DNA from: Nostoc sp. UCD121
GTDB taxonomy: Bacteria; Cyanobacteriota; Cyanobacteriia; Cyanobacteriales; Nostocaceae
NCBI RefSeq assembly: GCF_014222285.1
Contig: NZ_JACKZS010000074.1
Span: 1-33,412 of the forward strand
Length of the DNA: 33,412 nt
Direction of reading: 5' to 3'
Under the pieces are notes generated by a model. That model was not told the DNA's origin and did no database searches. It saw only the letters and a program-made list of their open reading frames with translations. Below are positions 15,812 to 23,482 of the stretch, piece by piece; positions within the stretch are counted from its first letter, which is position 1, and each line of letters begins with the position of its first letter. Both the position numbers and the translations under genes were made by a program.

Positions 15812-16515
15812 ACGGACTTGATATTCTAATATCTAATAATCAAAATAATCATTTCTACGGCGTAACTATTGGTATAGTTACTAATAATAAAGATCCAGAA
15901 AAATTAGGAAGAATCAAAGTAAAATTTCCTTGGCTATCTTTAGAGGAAGAAAGTTACTGGGCTAGAATTGTAACTCTAATGGCAGGTAATGGTCGGGGTA
16001 TTTATTTTTTGCCAGAAGTTGATGATGAAGTTTTGGTTGCTTTTGAACAAGGTGATATGAATTTTCCTTATATTCTTGGTGCTTTGTGGAATGGTAAAGA
16101 TAAACCACCAATAACAAATGAAGATGGGAAAAATAATCAACGAGTTATTAAATCTCGAAGCGGCCACATGATTGTTTTAGATGATACTGACGGAAAGGAA
16201 CAGATTATTATTCAAGACAAGACTGGGAAAAATAAAATTGTGATTAATTCTAAAGACAATAAGATGAATATTCAAGTTGAAAAAGATTTAACTATTGAAA
16301 CCAAAGGGAAAATTACCTTAAAAAGTAGTGATGATGATATATCCATTGAATGTAAAAATTTACGAATAAAAACCAAACAAAATTATCAATTAGAAGCAGG
16401 TGCAAATTGTACAATTAAAGCTAAATCTAAATATGAATTGGAAGCACAATCTGGTTTAGGAATTAAATGTACGGCTGGAGTGAAAATAAATGATGGCTCG
16501 TTGGAAGTGATGTAA
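15808..16515 (+). CDS. Spike protein, gpV/Gp5 OB-fold with beta-helix (VgrG C-terminal-like)
   Basis: A 235-residue protein starting in a 4-base overlap with the hub gene. The N-terminal 100 residues are the gp5/gpV OB fold: GVTIGIVTNNKDPEKLGRIK, then KFPWLS and ARIVTLMAGNGRGIYFLPEV, with DEVLVAFEQGD and ALWNGKDKPP. The rest is a run of short alternating strands (NIQVEKDLTIETKGKITLKS and following), a triple-stranded beta-helix needle as in VgrG and Gp5. There is no Gp5-type lysozyme domain. Together with the gpD-like gene it makes a complete Afp8-type spike from two polypeptides. The stop overlaps the next start by one base (TAATG). Confidence 0.92.
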   Translation: MNGLDILISNNQNNHFYGVTIGIVTNNKDPEKLGRIKVKFPWLSLEEESYWARIVTLMAGNGRGIYFLPEVDDEVLVAFEQGDMNFPYILGALWNGKDKPPITNEDGKNNQRVIKSRSGHMIVLDDTDGKEQIIIQDKTGKNKIVINSKDNKMNIQVEKDLTIETKGKITLKSSDDDISIECKNLRIKTKQNYQLEAGANCTIKAKSKYELEAQSGLGIKCTAGVKINDGSLEVM

Positions 16516-16901
16516 TGGAGATTGATTTTTTAGGTGTGGGATGGACTTTACCTGTCCAACTTGATGAAAATGCTCAAATTAAAGTGGCACGTTATGAAGA
16601 TGTTGTGTGTCAATCAATTTGGATGATTCTCAGTACTGCCAAAGGAGAACGGGTCATGCGCCCTGATTTTGGCTGTGATATTCACGAAAAAGTATTTTCT
16701 CCTAATAGTTTAGGAACGGTTGGGCAAATTGTTAGTGATGTGCAAGATGCTTTAATTGAATGGGAACCTCGTATTGATGTTTTAGATGTAGATGCCATTC
16801 CCGATCCTAACCAACCAAATGTAATTTTAATTCAAATAAATTATCAAGTTCGAACTACGAATAATATTTTTAATTTGGTTTATCCTTTTTATTTACAGTA
16901 A
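16515..16901 (+). CDS. Baseplate wedge protein, gp25/GPW family (Afp9-like)
   Basis: A 128-residue gp25-like protein with the family hallmarks: an N-terminal GVGWTLPVQ, the SIWMILSTAKGERVMRPDFG core, the CDIHEKVFSP turn and the EPR motif in EWEPRIDVLDV. In contractile systems gp25 bridges the wedge and the first sheath ring, so it helps trigger contraction. It overlaps the spike gene by one base and precedes the large wedge gene by six bases. High confidence. Confidence 0.95.
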   Translation: MEIDFLGVGWTLPVQLDENAQIKVARYEDVVCQSIWMILSTAKGERVMRPDFGCDIHEKVFSPNSLGTVGQIVSDVQDALIEWEPRIDVLDVDAIPDPNQPNVILIQINYQVRTTNNIFNLVYPFYLQ

Positions 16902-16907
16902 TTTTTT

Positions 16908-19900
16908 ATGGCTTCTTTCCCTCCCAAAATAGACCAGCGTACCTATGAGGAAATTGTTCAGCAAACCGAGAATTTAGTAGAGCAATATACCGCCTGGAAA
17001 CCTGCACCTGGAGAGAAAACTGATGCTGGCAGAGCATTAATTCGCATCTTTGGGCGGATGGTAAAATTAGTCAGCGATCGCATCAACCAAGTTCCAGAGA
17101 AAAATTTTCTGGCTTTCCTTGATTTAATTGGCGGAGAACTCAAACCACCTCAGCCTGCTAAAGTTCCTTTAACCTTTTATTTGGCACAAGGAAGCCCCAC
17201 AGATGGGTTAGTTCCTTCTCGTACTCAAGTTTCAGCACCACCAGCAGAAGGTGCAGACGAAGAAATCGTGTTTGAAACGGATCGAGAGTTGGTTGTCACA
17301 ACAACGCAATTACAAGCAGTATTCCTGCGCGAACCCAATCAAGATAAGTATAGCGATCTCTCTGAGATGCTTTCCTTGGAGCGCACTTTGGTAGCAACAG
17401 GACAACAAAATGCAGCTTTCTTAGCTTTGGAAGGCGATCGCTCTATTACCCATTCTCTTTATATAACTTGTCCCAAAATTTTTGCTTTACCAGAGTTAAA
17501 GGAACTACAACTAATTATCACTACCAATAATGCGGCTGAAAGTGTCAATCAATTACAAAATTTACCGCTTAATTGGTCTTATTGGGATGGTTATCAATGG
17601 CAAGCCAGTCAAACTCTTAGCCAAAGTCAGAACAATAATCAATCAACTATTACTTTTGCCAATTTACCTATTCCGGCTCCTTATGAGCTTCAAGGAAAAA
17701 CAGCAAGATGGTTGCAAGCCAGTTTAAATAATATATCTTCTCTATTCGGAAATTTACCTCAAGTTAGCAATATTCAAGGTAGTATCAATATCAAGCAATC
17801 TAACTTAATTCCTGAAATTTGCTTATTTAATACGACTCCTTTAGAGCTTACTAAAGATTTTTATCCCTTTGGTGAACAGCCCGAACTTAATGATACATTT
17901 TATATTGCTTTAGACGATACATTTATTAAGCCAAATGTAACTATTAGTATTGATATAACTTTAACTCGCAAACCTGCAAATACAAATGACTTAAAAATTG
18001 TCTGGGAAATTTCTAACGGTCAAGTATGGCAAGAAATAGCAGATAAAAATAATCAACTAAAATGGATAGCAAAATCATCAGCAATTCAGTTTACTGAAAA
18101 AGATCCTATCCAGGCGAAGTTACAATTTCCTAACGCAGAAAATATACCTTTTCCTAGCACTGTAAATGGAGAAACTCGTTATTGGATTCGCGCTCGGATT
18201 ACTCAAGGTCATTATGGTAAAGCCGCAGATGAGCGAACATATCCTGTTTATGATGACTTGGCAGTTCTGAGAAAGGAATTCAAACAAGGAAACAACGTAA
18301 TTGAAGTTGATACTTTAGATTTATTTAAAGAGGGTGATAAAATTCGTATTCTTCCTTATACTGGAGGCTTTCCAGAAGAAAATAAAATTACAAAAATCAT
18401 TACAGAGAATAATAGTCTGAAGCTAGAAACCGGAGTTTTGAACACCACATTAGGGGTTGGGACGCGAATTATGCGTAAGTTAATTATCACAGAGACGATT
18501 CCTCCAACTTACGATCCACCTCTGATTAAATCATTAAAATTAAGCTACGAATTTACTCTGACAGAAAAAGCTATTTATTTTGCTGAGAATGATTTTACCT
18601 ATTCTCATCCAGAAAATTTGACTACACAATCTTTTCAACCTTTTACACCTACCATAGATCGAGAACCAACCCTCTATCTGGGATTTGATAAATCATTTAA
18701 TAATAAAACCGTTACTCTTTATGCACAGTTTGAAGCTCCATCACCAAATGAATTATCTGCTGAAATTACACAAAAAACTGTCCTAGTATTAACAGTAAAT
18801 ACTGGAGAAAAAACGCTGCAAATTGCTGATATAACTGGTTGGCAAACAGGCGACTGCTTCCAAATTCAGAACCCACTCAACCCTAAACAATATGATAACT
18901 ATATTATTAGTAATATTAGTAAAAATCTAGTTACCACTAATAAACCTCTGCAACAAAATTATCCTCAGAACACTCCAGTGATTCGCCCCCAGCAACCCCA
19001 ATTAGTTTGGGAATATTCTAGTCCTCTGAGTTGGCAACCATTAGGAGTAGAGGACGAAACTCAAGCATTTTCGCAACCAGGTTTAATTAAATTTATTGCT
19101 CCTGCAGACTTTAGCCCTAGAGAAAACTTTGGGAAAAAACTATATTGGTTGCGAGTGCGTTGGGTGTCAGGTAATTTTCGGGTTAAACCTCGTCTACGCC
19201 GCTTGTTAACTAATACTACGTGGGCCATTCAGGCAATTAGTCTCCGAGAAGAAGTATTAGGTTCAAGTAACTATGATCCAAATCAGGTTTTTATTGCTAA
19301 TAATATTCCCATTTTGATGGGACAGCAGTTAGAAATTCAAGAAGGACAAATTCCCCTCAATGTAGAATCTCATCGTATCAAGGTAATTAAAGATAATTTG
19401 GGAGAAATTGATGAAGTTTGGGTATTTTGGCAGGAAGTAGCAGATTTCTACGGTTCTAGTGCGAGCGATCGCCATTACACTTTGGATCGACAAACTGGCG
19501 AAATCCGCTTTGGAAACGGACAAGCCGGGATGATTCCCCCCAGAGGACGTAATAATATTCGACTGTCTTTTTATCAGACTGGAGGAGGTAAACAGGGGAA
19601 CGTCGCTGCACAAACCATTAGCCAACTGAAAACTACCATTCCCTACATCGATCGGGTAATTAACCTGGAAGCAGCAGCAGGGGGGGCGCAACAAGAAACT
19701 TTAGATCGCCTCAAAGAACGAGTACCAAAGCAACTACGTCACCGCGATCGTGCTGTCACTCTTGAGGACATAGCAGATTTAGCTTACGAAGCTTCTACAG
19801 ATGTAGCTAGAGTCAAAGTAGTTACACCAGATTTATTGACGGCTGATTTTAGCCCTCTCAATGAAAAACTTTGGCTTGATCCGACTAAACCAAATGTGCT

Positions 19901-20447
19901 ATTTGAAGATAGTCTCCGGGAAAAGTTGCAGACAATTAATGCTACCGAAGCAGATAACTTTGAAAAAATGATGCGGGAAATTAACCGCCGTGCAGGACAA
20001 GTTAAGCTGATGATTCTGCCCTTTAGTAGCGATCGCCAACCAACCCCTAGTTTAGCTTTACTAGAGCAAGTCGAAACTTACATTCGTTCCCGTTGTGCGG
20101 GGACAGTAGATTTAGTGGTTACAGCCCCAAAATGGCGAGAAGTCACCGTAACTGCAACTATCACTCCTGTATTGATCGAAGATGCAGACATAGTGAGAAA
20201 CATTGTTAGACAAAACTTAGAAGCCTTTCTCCATCCCTTAACTGGGGGGACAGGGGAAGGTTGGCAATTTGGACGCTACCCGCAAAAATCCGATTTTTAC
20301 GCCATTATTCAATCCATTACGGGAGTAGATCATGTTAATTCCCTAGAGGTGGAATTACCTGCAACAGAAAGCAAGTCATTACTAAGTGCTGATTCTTTAA
20401 TTTATTCTGGCAATCACAACGTTAAGGTAGAGGGCAATAAGGGATAG
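16908..20447 (+). CDS. Large baseplate wedge protein, baseplate J-like (Afp11-like)
   Basis: A 1179-residue putative baseplate assembly protein. Its N-terminal 80 residues (DQRTYEEIVQQTENLVEQYT ... KNFLAFLDLIGGE) match the start of Afp11-type proteins and of the shorter paralogue downstream. The middle (about 90-850) is beta-rich and holds repeated carbohydrate-module-like segments. The conserved J-like part begins near 865 (IRFGNGQAGMIPPRG ... ETLDRLKERVPKQLRHRDRA ... EDIADLAYEASTDVARVKVV), and the C-terminus (EAFLHPLTGG ... GWQFGRYPQKSDFYAIIQ ... GVDHVNSLEVELP) is a second conserved block. It should form the hexameric wedge ring around the hub, equivalent to T4 gp6. No membrane segment was found. 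Confidence 0.92.
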   Translation: MASFPPKIDQRTYEEIVQQTENLVEQYTAWKPAPGEKTDAGRALIRIFGRMVKLVSDRINQVPEKNFLAFLDLIGGELKPPQPAKVPLTFYLAQGSPTDGLVPSRTQVSAPPAEGADEEIVFETDRELVVTTTQLQAVFLREPNQDKYSDLSEMLSLERTLVATGQQNAAFLALEGDRSITHSLYITCPKIFALPELKELQLIITTNNAAESVNQLQNLPLNWSYWDGYQWQASQTLSQSQNNNQSTITFANLPIPAPYELQGKTARWLQASLNNISSLFGNLPQVSNIQGSINIKQSNLIPEICLFNTTPLELTKDFYPFGEQPELNDTFYIALDDTFIKPNVTISIDITLTRKPANTNDLKIVWEISNGQVWQEIADKNNQLKWIAKSSAIQFTEKDPIQAKLQFPNAENIPFPSTVNGETRYWIRARITQGHYGKAADERTYPVYDDLAVLRKEFKQGNNVIEVDTLDLFKEGDKIRILPYTGGFPEENKITKIITENNSLKLETGVLNTTLGVGTRIMRKLIITETIPPTYDPPLIKSLKLSYEFTLTEKAIYFAENDFTYSHPENLTTQSFQPFTPTIDREPTLYLGFDKSFNNKTVTLYAQFEAPSPNELSAEITQKTVLVLTVNTGEKTLQIADITGWQTGDCFQIQNPLNPKQYDNYIISNISKNLVTTNKPLQQNYPQNTPVIRPQQPQLVWEYSSPLSWQPLGVEDETQAFSQPGLIKFIAPADFSPRENFGKKLYWLRVRWVSGNFRVKPRLRRLLTNTTWAIQAISLREEVLGSSNYDPNQVFIANNIPILMGQQLEIQEGQIPLNVESHRIKVIKDNLGEIDEVWVFWQEVADFYGSSASDRHYTLDRQTGEIRFGNGQAGMIPPRGRNNIRLSFYQTGGGKQGNVAAQTISQLKTTIPYIDRVINLEAAAGGAQQETLDRLKERVPKQLRHRDRAVTLEDIADLAYEASTDVARVKVVTPDLLTADFSPLNEKLWLDPTKPNVLFEDSLREKLQTINATEADNFEKMMREINRRAGQVKLMILPFSSDRQPTPSLALLEQVETYIRSRCAGTVDLVVTAPKWREVTVTATITPVLIEDADIVRNIVRQNLEAFLHPLTGGTGEGWQFGRYPQKSDFYAIIQSITGVDHVNSLEVELPATESKSLLSADSLIYSGNHNVKVEGNKG

Positions 20448-20453
20448 GGAATG

Positions 20454-20476
20454 GGGAATGGGGAATAGGCAATAGG
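20454..20476 (+). repeat. Left arm of an inverted repeat flanking the four-helix-bundle gene
   Basis: Twenty-three bases (from GGGAATGGGG to GGCAATAGG) are the reverse complement, with two mismatches, of 20904-20926. It lies in a run of GGGAATGG-type short repeats directly after the large baseplate gene. Confidence 0.75.
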
Positions 20477-20503
20477 TTCGTGAATACAAGGAAGGAGTGA
20501 AAC

Positions 20504-20866
20504 ATGTCAGATATTCGGGATTTTAAAGACTTAACAATTTGGCAAAAAGGTATGGAAATTGCTGAAAAATGTTATTTATTAACTAAAAATTTTCCTAGAG
20601 ATGAACTTTTCGGAATGATTCAACAAATAAGAAGAGCATCTGCTTCTATTCCAGCCAATATTGCGGAAGGCTATGGTAGAAGATCGCCTGGAGATTATGC
20701 GAGATTTTTAAACATCAGTCAAGGCTCAATTAATTAATTACAAACTCATCTTCTTCTATCTTCCCGAGTAGGGTTATGCACTGTAAAAGATATAGAATTG
20801 ATTCTTCAACATCTTAAAGAAGAAGCTAAAAGGATTGTTTCTCTTATCAAAAATTTAAAAAATTAA
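20504..20866 (+). pseudogene. Four-helix-bundle (S23/IVP family) gene broken by an in-frame stop
   Basis: The first 77 codons encode the start of the four-helix-bundle protein family named after 23S rRNA intervening-sequence proteins: FKDLTIWQKGMEIAEKCYLL ... IPANIAEGYGRRSPGDYARF ... ISQGSIN. Codon 78 is TAA (20735-20737). The same frame then continues to the next stop at 20864-20866 with the rest of the family (LQTHLLLSSRVGLCTVKDIE and a C-terminal helix). Family members normally have Glu at this spot, so a GAA to TAA change is the likely cause. The full length, 120 codons, fits the family. A good ribosome binding site (AAGGAG) remains. The gene sits within the CIS operon between the two baseplate genes, flanked by inverted repeats, and has no known CIS role: it is probably a passenger insertion. 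Confidence 0.85.
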
Positions 20867-20903
20867 AAACTATTCCTTATTTCCTACTCTTTATTCATAA
20901 TTT

Positions 20904-20926
20904 CCTATTGCCTCTTCCCTATTCCC
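20904..20926 (-). repeat. Right arm of the inverted repeat flanking the four-helix-bundle gene
   Basis: CCTATTGCC to CTATTCCC, 23 bases, is complementary to 20454-20476 apart from two mismatches. It ends 15 bases before the start of the second baseplate gene. The pair encloses about 430 bases with the broken gene. Confidence 0.75.
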
Positions 20927-20941
20927 TCCTCCCCTCTAATT

Positions 20942-21889
20942 ATGACCTTACCCTTACCCAATCTTGACGATCGCACCTATGCCAACTTACTAGAAGAGGC
21001 AATTTCTCAGATTCCGCTTGAATACCCAGAATGGACGGATCATAATCCTACAGATACGGGAATTATTCTGATTGAATTATTGGCATGGTTAACAGAAATG
21101 GTTCTCTATCGAGTTAATGAAATTCCTGATGAGAATTATGCTAGTTTTTTGAGTTTACTTAAAGGAGAGGAATGGAATTTACCCATTAATATTTCTAGCC
21201 AAGAACGACAAAATATTTTGCAATCAGAAATTCAGAAGACTTTATTAGAAGTACGCAAAATTTATCGAGCCGTTACCCCAGAAGATTTTGAGAAATTAGT
21301 ACTTATTGATTGGAATCAATCAGAAGATGCTGATAACTTAAAAATTGCCAGAGTTAAATGTTTAGCACAACGAAATTTAGAGTCAACATCTGGTAACTTT
21401 GCTAAAGGACATATTAGTTTAGTAGTTGTTCCTGAAGATAATGAAATAAATCAAGTAAATAAATATGAACTATTATTTAAATTCCTCGACGATCGCAAAC
21501 TTTTAACTACCCGTCTGCATATCTTAGAACCTGAGTATGTATCCATATCTATAGAAGCAGAATTAGTGCTTCAGGATGGCGCACAAGCAGAAGCAGTTAA
21601 AAAACAGGCAGAAAAGGAAGTCAAGACATTTTTTGCACCCTTGCGATCGCAAAAATATTGGCAGGGAAAAGGATGGCCTTTTGGCCGGAGTGTTTATCTA
21701 TCAGAATTATATAAATTATTAGATGACTTAGAAGGTGTAGATTATGTTGAAAATCTGCAAATTAAAGATAAGAATAATAACTCTAAATCTGAAATTATTT
21801 TAGCAGATAATCAGTTAGTTAAAATCAATCTCACAGACAGTAAATTTACAATATTGGTAGAAGTTGGTAATGAACGTAAAAAAATCTGA
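20942..21889 (+). CDS. Short baseplate J-like wedge protein (second Afp11-type paralogue)
   Basis: The 315 residues are a compact relative of the 1179-residue wedge protein. The N-terminal 80 residues align well with it (DDRTYANLLEEAISQIPLEY ... WLTEMVLYRVNEIPDENYAS), including the DRTY/QRTY start and the RVN/RIN-x-(I/V)P motif. Then the long beta-rich middle is missing and the J-like part follows (KIYRAVTPEDFEKLVLIDW ... ARVKCLAQRNL ... LLTTRLHILEPEYVSISIEA), ending with the WPFGRSVYLSELYKLLDDLE and GVDYVENL block. The two could make a heterodimeric wedge in the way T4 gp6 pairs with gp7. No Shine-Dalgarno is seen; the region just upstream is the repeat-containing insertion, so the native ribosome binding site may have been lost. 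Confidence 0.88.
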   Translation: MTLPLPNLDDRTYANLLEEAISQIPLEYPEWTDHNPTDTGIILIELLAWLTEMVLYRVNEIPDENYASFLSLLKGEEWNLPINISSQERQNILQSEIQKTLLEVRKIYRAVTPEDFEKLVLIDWNQSEDADNLKIARVKCLAQRNLESTSGNFAKGHISLVVVPEDNEINQVNKYELLFKFLDDRKLLTTRLHILEPEYVSISIEAELVLQDGAQAEAVKKQAEKEVKTFFAPLRSQKYWQGKGWPFGRSVYLSELYKLLDDLEGVDYVENLQIKDKNNNSKSEIILADNQLVKINLTDSKFTILVEVGNERKKI

Positions 21890-23468
21890 ATCAGTTAGCA
21901 CCTATTATCAATATTTACCAGCAATTCTCCAAAAAGATGTTTTTATTGCTCAGTTGTTGCTGTCATTTGAAAAAATTCTTAGTGGATTAAATGAAACTCC
22001 GAGTCAAGAGCAAATTATTACAGCCAAGACTCAAAACATACCGGGATTAGAAGAAATTATTGATAATATTCATGTTTATTTCAATCCTCAACATACTCCA
22101 AAGGAATTTTTACCTTGGTTAGCGGGTTGGGTAGCCTTGAGTTTACGGGATGATTGGGAAGTAGAGGTAAAAAAAGCATTTATTCAACAAATTGTCCGCC
22201 TATACGGTTTGCGAGGAACAAAAGCAGGATTAATCGAAATTTTGAGTATTTATTTAAAAAATTCAGGATTTGGAGAAAAAGTTGAAGTATTCGATCAATT
22301 TGATAATTTTCCGAATTATTTTCAAGTTCAACTAACCTTAAAAGACCGCGATCCTGATAAGTATTGGCGACAGGCTAAAATTGCTAAAGCAATTATCGAT
22401 AGAGAAAAGCCGGCACAGACATTTTATTCCCTAAAAATTCTTGTGCCAACGATGCAGCTAACTCAGCGATCGCACGTTGCTTATAATTGTAAATTATTTG
22501 CACCTCCACAAAATCAAACCTTTGCTATAGAAGTCACAATTACTCCCAACAAAACTAATAGTATTCCAATTAATCAATTAGCGGAACAGCTAGTTATTCA
22601 GATCCAAGGAAACTCGAAATCAATTACTCCTTACTTCCTAGAAACAATTATTAGTAATCAATCATTTTCAATTAAACTAAATTTAAATTATCAGCATTTA
22701 CAAGACAACTTAACAGGTTTCAATGTTATATTGTCAAACCGAACCGATAAACAGTTCGTAGGTAATTTAACTATCAATCTGTATTTTTCAATTAATCAAA
22801 TTGAATATAAAAATACACTCCTAGAACAACCTATAAATTTATCATCAGTCCTGAAAATTTGTCGTGAAAATGAGAAAAAAGAAATTGTTGCAGGAAATAC
22901 AATTTTTAAACAAAATAGTCAGCCACAACAATCGGGAATGAAGCTGACAGAAACTATATGGACTAAACCTTATAATTTTCTAGTGTTTGATCCACCTAAA
23001 ATTCAAGAGTTACAGCCTGATATAACTGCGATTATTGAAAAACTGGAACTTGCAGCAATTGTAGAGGTTTCCCAGCCAACTAACATTAACTTAGACATAC
23101 TAAATAAAATCACAGTTTGCCTTCAAGATGATGTTTCAGAATTTTATTTATTGACACCAGAAACTGTCAAACAAAATAATACAATTAGAATTAAACGTAC
23201 CCTCTACTACCAACAGTTTATGCAAACTATAGATAAACTTATAGTGACAGTCAAAAACCTCAATAATCTTGATATTGCTGGTAAAGTAACTGTTCAAGCT
23301 TCCTTAAATATTAATCAGCGTTTATCTACGTATAAGCTACTAGAGCAAACCTTTAATCTCACAGCCGTTTCTCCCTATAATATTTTACAAATTTGCCGTA
23401 AAAATGAGGAAGGTAAAATTGTTTCTGGTAATACCATTCTAGGAACAACTAGTCAATCATTGAACTAA
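21870..23468 (+). CDS. Baseplate/tail protein I family protein (Afp12-like), C-terminally extended
   Basis: The first 190 or so residues are phage tail protein I: STYYQYLPAILQKDVFIAQL, then FLPWLAGWVALSLRDDWEVE, FIQQIVRLYGLRGTKAGLIE and EKPAQTFYSLKI. Family members link the wedge to the fibre. The remaining 340 residues contain two similar beta-rich segments, each ending in a related LKICRENEKKEIVAGNTIF or LQICRKNEEGKIVSGNTIL motif (about residues 325-345 and 505-525), so the extension looks duplicated. These may be fibre-docking domains. The ATG at 21870 overlaps the upstream gene by 20 bases; a TTG at 21864 would add two residues. Confidence 0.85.
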   Translation: MNVKKSESVSTYYQYLPAILQKDVFIAQLLLSFEKILSGLNETPSQEQIITAKTQNIPGLEEIIDNIHVYFNPQHTPKEFLPWLAGWVALSLRDDWEVEVKKAFIQQIVRLYGLRGTKAGLIEILSIYLKNSGFGEKVEVFDQFDNFPNYFQVQLTLKDRDPDKYWRQAKIAKAIIDREKPAQTFYSLKILVPTMQLTQRSHVAYNCKLFAPPQNQTFAIEVTITPNKTNSIPINQLAEQLVIQIQGNSKSITPYFLETIISNQSFSIKLNLNYQHLQDNLTGFNVILSNRTDKQFVGNLTINLYFSINQIEYKNTLLEQPINLSSVLKICRENEKKEIVAGNTIFKQNSQPQQSGMKLTETIWTKPYNFLVFDPPKIQELQPDITAIIEKLELAAIVEVSQPTNINLDILNKITVCLQDDVSEFYLLTPETVKQNNTIRIKRTLYYQQFMQTIDKLIVTVKNLNNLDIAGKVTVQASLNINQRLSTYKLLEQTFNLTAVSPYNILQICRKNEEGKIVSGNTILGTTSQSLN

Positions 23469-23482
23469 ATTCAGGATAAAAT

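Noticed and set aside
19329..19694. 121-codon frame antisense to the large baseplate gene
   Set aside because: It lies over the conserved J-like region and has no domain of its own.
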